Assembly (NCBI RefSeq): GCF_026967575.1
Contig: NZ_CP114054.1
Coordinates: 1,240,001-1,304,000 of the forward strand
Source of the DNA: Aurantiacibacter sp. MUD11
Lineage (GTDB): Bacteria; Pseudomonadota; Alphaproteobacteria; Sphingomonadales; Sphingomonadaceae
Reading direction: 5' to 3'
Length of the DNA: 64,000 bases
Part shown: one piece after another, positions 42,631-51,496 of the stretch
Position numbering within the stretch: position 1 is the first letter of the stretch
Layout of the letters: each line of letters begins with the position of its first letter
Made by a program: the position numbers and the translations under genes
Notes under the pieces: generated by a model
Seen by the model: only the letters and a program-made list of their open reading frames with translations
What the model was told of the DNA's origin: nothing
Databases searched by the model: none

Positions 42631-43305
42631 ATGAACGCCGGGTTCAAATGGATTGCAGGCCTTGTGCTGGCCGTGGCCGCAGTTGCTGGCGGGGCGATCG
42701 CCTACGGCCAGTCCGAGGGCGGCGAGCAGGGCGTCGAGGCGGTGCTGAGCGAAGGCTCTGCCGCGGTCGACGATGCCATCGAGTTCGTCGCCAACGAGGT
42801 GGTGCAGGAGACCCCGGCCTACGATCCGGACGATCCCTTTGTTATCAAGCGTATACTGCCCATCGAAGGGCCGATCCGCTACGGCGAATGGCACTGGGAC
42901 GACGAGGGCGTACCCGACGGCCCGCTGGTGATGACGGTGGACCTGCAGGCCCGCGTCATCAGCGTGTTCCGCAACGGCTATGAAATCGGCGCAGCCGCCG
43001 CGCTGCTCGGCACGCCGGAACATCCGACCCCGGTCGGCACCTTCCCGATCCTGACCAAGGAACGCCACAACGTTTCCGAGAAATACGGCAATGCGCCGAT
43101 GCCCTGGACCCTGCGACTGACCTGGGACGGCGTGGCCGTGCACGGCGGCTCCACGGTCGAACTGGGCTATGCCAGCCACGGTTGCATCAGCGTGCCCGAC
43201 GAATTCGCCAGCCGCCTGTTCGACATTGCCGAAGTGGGCGACGTGGTGATCATCACCGACGGCGTGATGACCGGCGTCGGCGGCTCGCTGGCGACTGACA
43301 GCTAA
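42631..43305 (+). CDS. L,D-transpeptidase (YkuD domain)
   Basis: Forms 3-3 peptidoglycan cross-links or attaches proteins to peptidoglycan in the periplasm. The 224-residue protein has an N-terminal signal anchor (about 5-26), a linker, and a YkuD domain with the active-site signature HGGSTVELGYASHGCISVP, in which His and Cys (near 192) form the catalytic pair. Length is typical of small Gram-negative YkuD proteins. The stop overlaps the convergent tilS stop by 4 bases. Confidence 0.87.
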   Translation: MNAGFKWIAGLVLAVAAVAGGAIAYGQSEGGEQGVEAVLSEGSAAVDDAIEFVANEVVQETPAYDPDDPFVIKRILPIEGPIRYGEWHWDDEGVPDGPLVMTVDLQARVISVFRNGYEIGAAAALLGTPEHPTPVGTFPILTKERHNVSEKYGNAPMPWTLRLTWDGVAVHGGSTVELGYASHGCISVPDEFASRLFDIAEVGDVVIITDGVMTGVGGSLATDS

Positions 43306-44261
43306 CCCGTCTTTCGCGGCGGCTCCGGGCTGAGCAGCCACTGTCCATTTTGCTCACGGGCCAATACGCCCGCGACGTTGCCACCCTCTCCACGCTCCAA
43401 CCGGTTCAGCAGCCGCGCGACATCGCCGCCGCGCGGCCTGCCCCCCATCTTTTCCATCGCCTGCGCCAGCACGCGGCGATTGATCTCGCGCAGCGGACCG
43501 GGCGTGATGGAATAGCCAGCGGCGGTTTGCGTCACCATCTCCGGCCACAGGCTGGTCGCGTAACCCTGCAAGGCTTCGTAGGCTTCCGCGAGATTGCTGG
43601 CGGATTGCGCCAGCGCCTGCGGATCGAGCCAGTCACAGCCCGCCAGCGCCTGCCGCATGCGGACCCGTTCGAAGCGATCGTCGGCATTGCTGGGATCCTC
43701 GGCGACCCGCTGCCCGACCTGTTCGACGACGGCCGCCAACTCGGCGCGGCGGAAACCCAGCAATGGGCGGATGATGTGAAGGTCGAAATCATCGTGCCAC
43801 TGGTCCGGGCGGACCCCGGCAAGACCGGCCACTCCGCTGCCGCGATTCAGCCGCATCAGCAGGGTCTCGGCCTGGTCGTCGACATGATGCGCAGTCGCCA
43901 CCATGTGCAGGTTTCGACGGCTGCACCACTCGCCAAGCGCCCGGTAACGCGCCTCGCGCGCCTTGGCCTGGACATTGCCCTCGGCCACCTCGACGGTCAG
44001 AACCTCGCACGGCACGCCGCGCTCCTCGCAGGCGGCAACCACCAGCGCACATTCGTCCCTGGCTTCGGGGCGCAGGCCGTGGTCGACCGTGGCGACCTCG
44101 AAGCCGCCCGGAATGGCGTCATGCGCCAGCAGCAGCATGGCCATGGAATCCGGCCCGCCGCTGACGGCGAGGCCGATCTTGCCAGCATCGGGATTCAGCC
44201 GGTCGAGCGCCTGCTTGAAGCGCGCGACCAGGTCGGCCTTACTCGCAGTCGACGCGCCCAT
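43302..44261 (-). CDS. tilS: tRNA(Ile)-lysidine synthase
   Basis: Modifies C34 of tRNA-Ile(CAU) to lysidine so that it reads AUA. The 319-residue ATP-pyrophosphatase-family enzyme has the PP-loop SGGPDS at about 34-39, the VDHGLRPEA segment, and the AxTAHHVDDQAET motif (VATAHHVDDQAETLLMRL). It is shorter than the ~430-residue E. coli form; several alphaproteobacterial TilS proteins lack the C-terminal tRNA-binding extensions. It overlaps the CpoB-like gene by 23 bases. Confidence 0.93.
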   Translation of the reverse strand: MGASTASKADLVARFKQALDRLNPDAGKIGLAVSGGPDSMAMLLLAHDAIPGGFEVATVDHGLRPEARDECALVVAACEERGVPCEVLTVEVAEGNVQAKAREARYRALGEWCSRRNLHMVATAHHVDDQAETLLMRLNRGSGVAGLAGVRPDQWHDDFDLHIIRPLLGFRRAELAAVVEQVGQRVAEDPSNADDRFERVRMRQALAGCDWLDPQALAQSASNLAEAYEALQGYATSLWPEMVTQTAAGYSITPGPLREINRRVLAQAMEKMGGRPRGGDVARLLNRLERGEGGNVAGVLAREQNGQWLLSPEPPRKTG

Positions 44262-45198
44262 TCAGGCCACTGTACTGGTCGAGCAGTTCGCCTGCCGCCA
44301 ATGCCGGGTATTCGTCGCCGAACACGGCCAGCGCGGTGCAGGCGCGGCGGGTATCGCCGAGCGCGATCATCGATTCCGCCAGGTACAGCAGGCTGTGCGG
44401 GGCGCGGATGCCGGTCGGGTCGGAATTGTAGTTCTCGAGGAAATGCGTCGCGGCCGCGCGCGGCTCTCCAGCGTCGAGGAAGGCGCGGCCCAGCAGGTTG
44501 CGGCCATAGGAGCGGCGCCAGTGTTCGGGATAGCTGTCCAGGTACAGCGCCAGCTGCTGTTGCGCCTCGGGATAGAAGCCCGCGTCCCACAGGCGGAAGC
44601 CATAGACATATTCGTCGTCACCGGCATCGCCCGTCGCCGGCTTGGCGATGGCTTGCACGGCGGCAAGGCGCTCGTCGGTGGGACCGGCAGGGGCCTCAGT
44701 CTCGTCTTCCTCCACCGCGATTTCGACCGTCTCGTCCTCACCCGGCACGGGAATGACCCCGGTAGAGCCATTGCCGGTGCTCGCCTGCGTGGCAGAGGTG
44801 TTGCCGGGGTTGGCGGCAACCGCGCGCGCTTCCAGTTCGATCACGCGGCGTTCCAGCGTCGACAGCGCGTTCTCGTTGACCTCGGTCGCGGCGGTCAGGC
44901 GGGCCAGCTGCTGCTCGATCGCGTCGAGCCGCGCCAGCACGTCGGTCAGCGCCGAGGTGGCGACCTGCGGCGTGGCCGTCTGGCCCTGCTGCTGTTGCTG
45001 CGGCGTGATCTCGGGCTCGAAGAAACGCTCGTCACCGCCGGGGAAGACGGCGCGCTGCAAGGCCCGGATTTCGGCTTCGATCCGCTGCAGGCGGTTATCG
45101 ACCTGCGCCGCTGCGGGGGCGGGGACCGCGACGGCTATCAGGCCAGCACAAATGGCCGCACGGCCAATCGTAAAGGGGGCCTTGAACTTCGCAATCAT
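44239..45198 (-). CDS. CpoB/YbgF-like TPR protein
   Basis: A 319-residue periplasmic protein with a signal peptide (AICAGLIAVAVPAPAAAQ) and a short coiled-coil N-terminal domain, VDNRLQRIEAEIRALQRAVF, as in YbgF. A Gln/Thr/Glu-rich variable stretch covers about 65-165, and a C-terminal TPR region follows (YVYGFRLWDAGFYPEAQQQLALY). CpoB coordinates peptidoglycan synthesis with outer-membrane constriction through Tol-Pal, but no tol genes are nearby here. The ATG at 45198 is preferred to a start 19 codons upstream because it places the signal peptide properly. Gene order ptsP - RodZ-like - this gene - tilS suggests one envelope/translation cluster. Confidence 0.8.
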   Translation of the reverse strand: MIAKFKAPFTIGRAAICAGLIAVAVPAPAAAQVDNRLQRIEAEIRALQRAVFPGGDERFFEPEITPQQQQQGQTATPQVATSALTDVLARLDAIEQQLARLTAATEVNENALSTLERRVIELEARAVAANPGNTSATQASTGNGSTGVIPVPGEDETVEIAVEEDETEAPAGPTDERLAAVQAIAKPATGDAGDDEYVYGFRLWDAGFYPEAQQQLALYLDSYPEHWRRSYGRNLLGRAFLDAGEPRAAATHFLENYNSDPTGIRAPHSLLYLAESMIALGDTRRACTALAVFGDEYPALAAGELLDQYSGLNGRVDCE

Positions 45199-45320
45199 CG
45201 CCGGTGCTCTCCTCAAATCTGCGCAAATCGCGCCTGTCCTGCCAGACGTTACCAAGATAGTCGATTAACCAGGGGGCGAAAGCGCCAGGCGCGCGGGTAT
45301 CCCCCAGGAAAATCTGCGCG

Positions 45321-46424
45321 CTAGCTCGGCTCGGCCGCGACCTGCGGCTCGTCCGGGTCGGTCTCGGCCGGCTCGGCGCGCGGCGGGGCGGTAGCCGCCG
45401 GGCTGGGCGTGGCCGTAGCCGGCGCGGCTGGCGGCCGGGCCTGGGTCGGCGTGGCCGTCGGCGTCGGTCGGGGCGTCGGCTGGGTAGCAGGCGTGCTGGT
45501 GGCCGTGGCGGTCGCGGTCGGACGCGGCTGCGGTGGGGAAGCAGCTTGCGTGGCCGTTGCAGTCGGCGCTCCGTCCTCTGCCGACGGGGTTCCCCCGCCA
45601 AAGCCGATGGTCGCTGCGCCGCCAGTCCGCCCCAGCAGGGCAGCAGCGGAAATCGGCACGTCCTGGATCGTCTCCACCTCGGTCGAGAGCTTGCGCACCG
45701 GGCGACCGCCGATGGTGATCGCCAAGCGGTCCGGTCGGCCGGTGATGATCTGCGGCTCCACGGCATCGGCAGGCACGGTGAAGCTTTCACCCTCGCGCAT
45801 CATGCCTTCGCGTAGCACGCGGCCATTGCCATCGTAGAAACGCACCCATGTCTCGCCCTCCGCGGTGAACACGACCTCGCCCGAGGCGTCGATCGGCTCC
45901 GCAGCTTCCTGTTCCGCGGCCTGCTGCTCGGCCAGTGCGGCGGCCTGTTCCTGCTCCTGCTGTTCCACCAGCGAGGGCAGTTCGGCCGCCGGGGCAAACA
46001 GTGCGCGGGCGGCAAAGAAGATTCCGACCAGCAGGATGGCGACCGCGATCAGCGAGAACCACAGCAGCCCGCCGCCGGGAGCGCGTGCCGGATCACCCGG
46101 CTCGAACGAGCGGCGCGATGCCGGATCGTCCACCTGGCCGATCGGCGAAGCATCCATTTCCGCGCGCACCATGGCGACCACGTCTTCCTGGTCGAGGTCC
46201 ACCGTCCGGGCGAAGGTGCGGGCGAAACCGATGGCATAGGTACGTCCCGGCAAGGCCGAGAAGTTGCCTTCCTCGATCTCTTCCAGGTGGCGGCGGGAAA
46301 TGCGCGTCTCCGAGGCGACCTGGTCTATCGTCAGCCCCTTGCGTTCGCGCGCCGCGCGCAATTGCGGGCCAACGCCGGGAGGCACTGCTTCCGTTTCAGC
46401 CATATCGTCTTCGGTATCGGTCAT
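45321..46424 (-). CDS. RodZ-like HTH membrane protein
   Basis: A 367-residue bitopic protein with the RodZ plan. An N-terminal helix-turn-helix domain lies at about 20-85 (LRAARERKGLTIDQVASETRISRRHLEEIE), one transmembrane segment at about 120-142, and a periplasmic DUF4115-like beta domain at about 180-265. RodZ couples MreB to the cell-wall synthesis machinery. The last ~90 residues are a low-complexity Pro/Thr/Ala tract (TATATSTPATQPTPRPTP), longer than usual and probably disordered. It is transcribed from the ptsP side with a 99-base gap, and the CpoB-like gene follows 122 bases further on. Confidence 0.75.
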   Translation of the reverse strand: MTDTEDDMAETEAVPPGVGPQLRAARERKGLTIDQVASETRISRRHLEEIEEGNFSALPGRTYAIGFARTFARTVDLDQEDVVAMVRAEMDASPIGQVDDPASRRSFEPGDPARAPGGGLLWFSLIAVAILLVGIFFAARALFAPAAELPSLVEQQEQEQAAALAEQQAAEQEAAEPIDASGEVVFTAEGETWVRFYDGNGRVLREGMMREGESFTVPADAVEPQIITGRPDRLAITIGGRPVRKLSTEVETIQDVPISAAALLGRTGGAATIGFGGGTPSAEDGAPTATATQAASPPQPRPTATATATSTPATQPTPRPTPTATPTQARPPAAPATATPSPAATAPPRAEPAETDPDEPQVAAEPS

Positions 46425-46523
46425 TACCGCTCCAGCTGGGGGTGCTGGGTCTGTGCGAACCCTTCAATCGGTACCACAATCGGTTGGGCCACTTGGAGTC
46501 AAGCGATTGTGCAGTGCGCAACG

Positions 46524-48794
46524 CTATTCGACGTCGATTTCGCGCGCTTCGGCCCATGCCTGCAATTCCGCCCTCAGGTTTTCCGGCGGATTGGCCAGCC
46601 AGCCGGCCATCGCTTCGCTGATCTCGCGCGTGTCCACCTTGCGCACCAGTTCCTTGATCGGGCCGACCGCGGCGGGCGTGATCGACAGGCGCCGGATGCC
46701 CAGGCCAAGCAGCGCGAGCGCTTCCAACCGGCGCCCACCCATCTCGCCGCACACGCCGAGATTCACCGGATGGCCGACACAGCCCTGCACCACCCGGCGC
46801 AGGAACCGCATGATGGCCGGGCTGACCCAGTCGTACCGTTCCGCTAGCCGCGGATTGGCGCGGTCCGCCGCGAACAGGAACTGCGTCAGGTCGTTGGTGC
46901 CGATGGAAACGAAGGACAGTCGCGGCAGCAACAGGTCCAGCGTTTCCGCCAGCGCGGGCACTTCCAGCATCACGCCGTAGTTGATGGCGCTGGGCAACTG
47001 GTGCTTGCGCTTCTTCAGATAGGCCAACTGGTGATCGAACACCTCCTTGGCCGCGTCGAATTCCCACGGTTCGGAGACCATGGGGAACATCACGTTCAAC
47101 TCGCGCCCGGCGGCGCCTTCCAGCAGCGCGCGGGCCTGCGCCTTCATCAGCCCCTCGCGCTCCAGCGCCAGCCGCAGCGCGCGCCAGCCCATGGCCGGGT
47201 TCTCGTCCTCCTTGGAGGCGTCGCTGGAAATGTAGGGAATCGACTTGTCGCCCCCGATATCCACCGTGCGGAAGATCACCGGCTTGCCCTTCGCCGCATC
47301 CAGTACGTCGCGATAGAGCCGCGCCTGCCGCTCGCGCTGCGGCAGGGTGGAGGAGACGAGGAACTGGAACTCGGTACGATAGAGGCCGATGCCGTCGGCG
47401 CCGGTCATCGCCAGCATGCCGACATCGTCGCGCAGGCCGGCGTTCATCATCACCTCGATCCGCTCGCCATCGCGGGTGAAGGGTTCCACCTCGCGCAACT
47501 TGGCATAGGCAGCCTGCTTCTCGCGGCTGCGGGCGAAGCGCGTCTCGAAAGCGGAGAGCACGCCCGCCGAGGGGCGCAGCGTCACCTTGCCGGCATCGCC
47601 ATCCACCAGCATCTCGTCGCCTTCGCGCACAAGCCCGCGGACATTGGCCACGCGCCCGATCACCGGCACGCCCATGGCGCGCGCCACGATCACCACGTGC
47701 GCGGTCAGGCTGCCTTCTTCCAGCACCACGCCCTTCAGGCGGCGCTTGTCGTATTCCAGCAGTTCGGCCGGGCCGAGGTTCTTGGCGACGAGGATCGAAT
47801 CCTGCGTCAGGCCCTTCTGCGCCGCCGTGCCCAGCTGGCCGGATACGATGCGGATCAGCCGGTTCGCCAGGTCCTCCAGGTCGTGCATGCGATCCTGCAG
47901 CAGCGGGTCCTGGATTTCGCGCATGCGCATGCGGGTGCGCTGCTGCACGCGCTCGATCGCGGCTTCCGCCGTCAGGCCAGAATCGATCGCCTCGTTGATG
48001 CGGCGGCTCCAGCCTTCATCGTAGGCGAACATCTTGTAGGTCTCGAGCACCTGCTCGTGCTCGCCGCCGACGCCGAACTCGGCCTGGTTGGCCATGTTGT
48101 CGATCTGCTCGCGCATGCGATCGAAGGCGAGGTAGACGCGCTCGCGCTCGGCCTCGATATCCTCGGCCACCGTCTGTTCGATATGCACGCGCGGCTGGTG
48201 GAACACCGCCTTGCCGATGGCGAGCCCGGTCACCAGCTTCAGTCCGGAAATGACTTCCTGCCCGCTCTGCGCTTCGGCCCGGTCGCCCATTGCCTCGGCA
48301 TCCACCAGCCCGGCGTTGTTGATCAGTTCGGCCAGCACCATGGCGACCGTCTGCAGCGCCTCGATCTCGACCTCTTCGTACTTGCGCGGGTCGACATGCT
48401 GCACGGTCAGCACGCCGATGGCGCGTTCGCGGCGCACGATCGGCACGCCGGCGAAGGAGTGGAACTTTTCCTCCCCGGTTTCCGGCTTGTACTGAAATTC
48501 CGGGTGCGTCGCCGCCTCGGCCAGGTTCAGCGTCTCGATATTCTGCGCGATGGTTCCGGTCAGGCCCTCGCCCACGCCAAGGCGGGTGACGTGCACCGCC
48601 GCCTGGTTCAACCCGCGCGTGGCGAACAGTTCCAGCATGCCTTCGCGCAGCAGATAGATCGAGCAGACCTCGCTATCGAGCGATTCGCCGATCAGTTCGA
48701 CGACCTGGTTGAGCTTGGCCTGCGTATGGGTACGCGAAGCCATCACCTCGTGCAGGCGTGTCAGAATCTGGCGTGCGGAGGAAGCGGCGGTCAT
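46524..48794 (-). CDS. ptsP: PTS-Ntr enzyme I with GAF domain (PtsP)
   Basis: First phosphotransferase of the nitrogen-type PTS: it moves phosphate from PEP to NPr. The 756-residue protein has an N-terminal GAF domain (about 5-165, ending near GVLTVQHVDPRKY) followed by enzyme I. The PEP-utiliser active site is LTAHVVIVARAMGVPVIG with phospho-His near 366, and the C-terminal PEP-binding barrel includes FRTVDIGGDK, SIGTNDLTQ and VCGEMGG. The usual active-site sequence is SHxAILAR; here it is TAHVVIVAR, with His retained. The GAF domain senses glutamine or 2-oxoglutarate in other alphaproteobacteria. No ptsO or ptsN is in the window. Confidence 0.95.
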   Translation of the reverse strand: MTAASSARQILTRLHEVMASRTHTQAKLNQVVELIGESLDSEVCSIYLLREGMLELFATRGLNQAAVHVTRLGVGEGLTGTIAQNIETLNLAEAATHPEFQYKPETGEEKFHSFAGVPIVRRERAIGVLTVQHVDPRKYEEVEIEALQTVAMVLAELINNAGLVDAEAMGDRAEAQSGQEVISGLKLVTGLAIGKAVFHQPRVHIEQTVAEDIEAERERVYLAFDRMREQIDNMANQAEFGVGGEHEQVLETYKMFAYDEGWSRRINEAIDSGLTAEAAIERVQQRTRMRMREIQDPLLQDRMHDLEDLANRLIRIVSGQLGTAAQKGLTQDSILVAKNLGPAELLEYDKRRLKGVVLEEGSLTAHVVIVARAMGVPVIGRVANVRGLVREGDEMLVDGDAGKVTLRPSAGVLSAFETRFARSREKQAAYAKLREVEPFTRDGERIEVMMNAGLRDDVGMLAMTGADGIGLYRTEFQFLVSSTLPQRERQARLYRDVLDAAKGKPVIFRTVDIGGDKSIPYISSDASKEDENPAMGWRALRLALEREGLMKAQARALLEGAAGRELNVMFPMVSEPWEFDAAKEVFDHQLAYLKKRKHQLPSAINYGVMLEVPALAETLDLLLPRLSFVSIGTNDLTQFLFAADRANPRLAERYDWVSPAIMRFLRRVVQGCVGHPVNLGVCGEMGGRRLEALALLGLGIRRLSITPAAVGPIKELVRKVDTREISEAMAGWLANPPENLRAELQAWAEAREIDVE

Positions 48795-48852
48795 TGCCTA
48801 ACCGCCTATAGCACAGACAGGGTTTTGCAAATTCTTGCGCGTTCGTGCGTCG

Positions 48853-49008
48853 TCAGTGCAGCGCGATCTCTTCCTTGATGCGCAGCTTCTGCTTCTTGAG
48901 TGCCTGGATCTTCGCGCTGTCGGGCGACGGGCGGTTCATCTCTTCCCGCAACCGCTTATCAAGCCCTTCGTGTTTCCGCTGGAGGGCGTGAACGTGCGAA
49001 GTTTCCAT
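48853..49008 (-). CDS. YdcH/DUF465 small protein
   Basis: A 51-residue coiled-coil protein, short enough to be missed by ORF length filters. The translation starts METSHVHALQRKHEGLDKRL and ends LKKQKLRIKEEIALH, matching the DUF465 (YdcH) family of highly charged helical hairpin proteins of unknown function. Most residues are Lys, Arg, Glu, Leu and Ala, consistent with two antiparallel helices. The start at 49008 is an ATG. It lies divergent to a second, longer DUF465 gene at 49135. Confidence 0.85.
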   Translation of the reverse strand: METSHVHALQRKHEGLDKRLREEMNRPSPDSAKIQALKKQKLRIKEEIALH

Positions 49009-49134
49009 GAGCAGTCTCCTTCTCGGTCTGAAGCCGGAGGGCCCGGCTTCGGGGGTGACCCGGCGCGGCGACTCGCAACGGCGAATGCCGCGTGATTGTC
49101 ATCAAACCATAATAGTCCTAATTCTCCAACCACC

Positions 49135-49404
49135 ATGGCGATGAACCGCCCTCATTCGGGGCTGCGCCGCCGATGGCTGGGATGGGACGAGCGAGCACGG
49201 GCCGGCATGACCGAAGACGAAATGCGCAAACGCCTTGCCGCGTTGCAGGTGGAACACCGCGATCTCGATATCGCGATCGGCGCGCTGATCGCCACTGACG
49301 GGCCGGACCAACTGCAGGTCGCGCGCCTGAAGAAGCGCAAGCTGCGCCTGAAGGACCAGATCGCCCAGATCGAGGACTACCTGACCCCCGACATCATCGC
49401 CTGA
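49135..49404 (+). CDS. YdcH/DUF465-like small protein, longer paralogue
   Basis: An 89-residue protein from the ATG at 49135; a TTG at 49096 would add 13 Ser/Asn/Pro residues unlike the family. The C-terminal half resembles DUF465: MTEDEMRKRLAALQVEHRDL then VARLKKRKLRLKDQIAQIE, matching the LKKQKLRIKEEI segment of the divergent 51-residue protein. The N-terminal ~30 residues (RRRWLGWDERARAG) are an extra basic, Trp-containing extension. No ribosome-binding site is obvious. Function unknown; it may interact with the shorter protein since both are predicted coiled coils. Confidence 0.7.
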   Translation: MAMNRPHSGLRRRWLGWDERARAGMTEDEMRKRLAALQVEHRDLDIAIGALIATDGPDQLQVARLKKRKLRLKDQIAQIEDYLTPDIIA

Positions 49405-49528
49405 AACGGATTTGCGACGTTCCACCGGGCCAATTCCGTATCCCAACGGGACACGGTGGATTCCCTGTCGAGATTAACCACGGCGAAAGTGGCACACCTT
49501 CCGGCGAATCACTAGAACGCAGGGGTCC

Positions 49529-49996
49529 ATGACAGAGCCAGCCACCATCTCTCCGTCGATCATCGAAACCTTGTACGAAGACGCTCTGCTGCTGGCCGAC
49601 GAAGCGCGCGTCACTTTCGATTACGACGATGCCGTGGGTTGCGGTGCTCCCGACGAGGCGACCACCCGCGTGGCGATTTCGTGCGAGGCGCTGCGCACCA
49701 CCACGCGGATGATGCACGCAATCGCCTGGCTGCTGAACCAGCGCGCCTATTTCGCCGGGGAGATCACCGAATTCCAGTTGCGCCGTCACGGTCGCCTGCC
49801 GCCGCCGCAGCCGGTGTCCGATGCCGAGCAACGTGCGCTCCTGCCCGACTACATCCGCGACCTGGTGGATCGTTCGGTGGCGTTCTACGCACGCATCGAG
49901 CGGCTCGACCGGGCATGGCGCGACCGGTTCGAACTGCGTCCCGCCGCCGTCCATCGCCTGCGCGAACGGCTCGGCTACGCCTTCGCCGCGCGCTAG
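49529..49996 (+). CDS. DUF1465 family protein (RcdA-like)
   Basis: A 155-residue all-helical protein of the DUF1465 family, the family of RcdA, which delivers CtrA to ClpXP during the Caulobacter cell cycle. The conserved block CEALRTTTRMMHAIAWLLNQRAYFAGEI (shown here as RTTTRMMHAIAWLLNQRA) is clear, as is the C-terminal helix pair. The assignment to the same cellular role is by family membership and by co-occurrence with ChpT in this window. The stop overlaps that of glpK by 4 bases (CTAG). Confidence 0.75.
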   Translation: MTEPATISPSIIETLYEDALLLADEARVTFDYDDAVGCGAPDEATTRVAISCEALRTTTRMMHAIAWLLNQRAYFAGEITEFQLRRHGRLPPPQPVSDAEQRALLPDYIRDLVDRSVAFYARIERLDRAWRDRFELRPAAVHRLRERLGYAFAAR

Positions 49997-51462
49997 ACCT
50001 TCGCTATCGCCGCATCCCAGTTGTCGATGCGCTGCTGGCGCGTCGCGGCATCCATCTTCGGTTCGAAGCGGGTGGTGGTGCCGATCATGTGGTTCGCCGC
50101 GTCTTCCAGGCTGGCATGGATGCCCGCGCCGCAAGCGGCCAGCATGGCGGCGCCCAGTGCCGTCGTTTCGACAAAATCGGGGCGCGTCACCGGAAGTCCG
50201 AGAATGTCGGAAATGTCCTGCGCCATCCAGTTGTTGACGGCCATGCCGCCATCGATGTGCAGCCCCGTCCATTGCGCGCCGTCGGCGGCATAGGCCTGCG
50301 CCAGATCGTAGGTCTGGTGCGCCATCGCCTCCAATGCCGCGCGGGCGATGTGCGCCCGGCCGGTATCGAACCCGAGGCCGGAGATGATGCCGCGCGCCTC
50401 CGGCCGCCAGTGCGGCGCGCCGAGGCCTGACAAGGCAGGTACGATCACCACCCCGCCATTGTCGTCCAGGCTGCGGGCCAGCTCCTCGGTCTCCGATGCG
50501 ACGACCAGCAGGCCCAGCGTGTCACGCAGGTACTTGATCAGGCTGCCGGCCACGAACACCGCGCCTTCGATGGCATAGTGCCGTTCGCCGTCGCACTGGT
50601 AGAGTACGGTGCCGAGCAGGCGGTTGTCCGAGGTCGGCACTTCTCCGCCGGTATTGGCGAGGATGAAGGCGCCGGTGCCGTAGGTCGCCTTGGTCTGGCC
50701 CGCGTTCAGGCAGCCCTGCCCGATGGTGGCCGACTGCTGGTCACCCGCCATGCCGCAGATCGGGATCGGCGCGCCGAACAGTTCCGTGGTGCCGAGCTCG
50801 CCTGCACAATCGATGACTTCGGGCAGCGCCGCCTTGGGCACGTCCAGCAATGCGCACAGCTCGTCATCCCAATCGGCACCATCGAGCGCCAGCAGCAGCG
50901 TGCGACTGGCATTGCTCGCGTCGCTGGCGTGGTGCGCGCCGCCGGTCAGCTTCCACAGCAGCCAGCTTTCGACCGTGCCGAACGCGAGTGTCCCCCTGTC
51001 CGCCGCCGCACGCACCTCGGGCACGTTGTCGAGCATCCAGCGCATCTTGGTGCCAGAGAAGTAGGGGTCGAGCAGAAGGCCGGTCTTGGCACGCACCAGC
51101 TCTTCATGGCCCGCCGTCTTCAGGTGGGCGCAGAAATCGGCGGTGCGGCGATCCTGCCAGACGATGGCGCGCGTTAGCGGCTCTCCCGTTGCCTTGTCCC
51201 AGGCCACCACCGTCTCGCGCTGGTTGGTGATGCCGATGGCCCCGATGGCCTCTACCCCTCCCGCCTTCTCCAACATCTCCCGCGCGCAGGAGAGTGTCTT
51301 GTCCCAGATCTCCGACGCGTCATGCTCAACCCAGCCGGAGCGCGGATAGTGCTGCATCAGCTCGTGCTGCTCCACACCGTGCAGCTTGCCATCGGGGCCG
51401 AACAACATGGCACGGGTGCTGGTGGTCCCCTCGTCGAGGACGAGGATTAGCGGGTCGGTCAT
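49993..51462 (-). CDS. glpK: Glycerol kinase
   Basis: ATP-dependent phosphorylation of glycerol to sn-glycerol 3-phosphate. This 489-residue FGGY-family kinase has the phosphate-binding DEGTTSTRA (about 10-18), the substrate loop region NQRETVVAWDK, and GMAGDQQSA and TYGTGAFIL in the ATP domain, with GGMAVNNWMAQ near the C-terminus. The ATG at 51462 has AGAGG 7 bases upstream; an ATG at 51468 lies almost on top of that site. No glpF or glpD is adjacent, and the divergent MBL gene begins only about 34 bases away, so the promoter must overlap coding sequence. Confidence 0.95.
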   Translation of the reverse strand: MTDPLILVLDEGTTSTRAMLFGPDGKLHGVEQHELMQHYPRSGWVEHDASEIWDKTLSCAREMLEKAGGVEAIGAIGITNQRETVVAWDKATGEPLTRAIVWQDRRTADFCAHLKTAGHEELVRAKTGLLLDPYFSGTKMRWMLDNVPEVRAAADRGTLAFGTVESWLLWKLTGGAHHASDASNASRTLLLALDGADWDDELCALLDVPKAALPEVIDCAGELGTTELFGAPIPICGMAGDQQSATIGQGCLNAGQTKATYGTGAFILANTGGEVPTSDNRLLGTVLYQCDGERHYAIEGAVFVAGSLIKYLRDTLGLLVVASETEELARSLDDNGGVVIVPALSGLGAPHWRPEARGIISGLGFDTGRAHIARAALEAMAHQTYDLAQAYAADGAQWTGLHIDGGMAVNNWMAQDISDILGLPVTRPDFVETTALGAAMLAACGAGIHASLEDAANHMIGTTTRFEPKMDAATRQQRIDNWDAAIAKV

Positions 51463-51496
51463 TGGCATTCCTCTCTCACGCCGCCATATGCGCAGC

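Noticed and set aside
47001..48878. 625-codon plus-strand frame opposite ptsP
   Set aside because: Mirror of the PtsP codon pattern; the minus strand has all enzyme I motifs.
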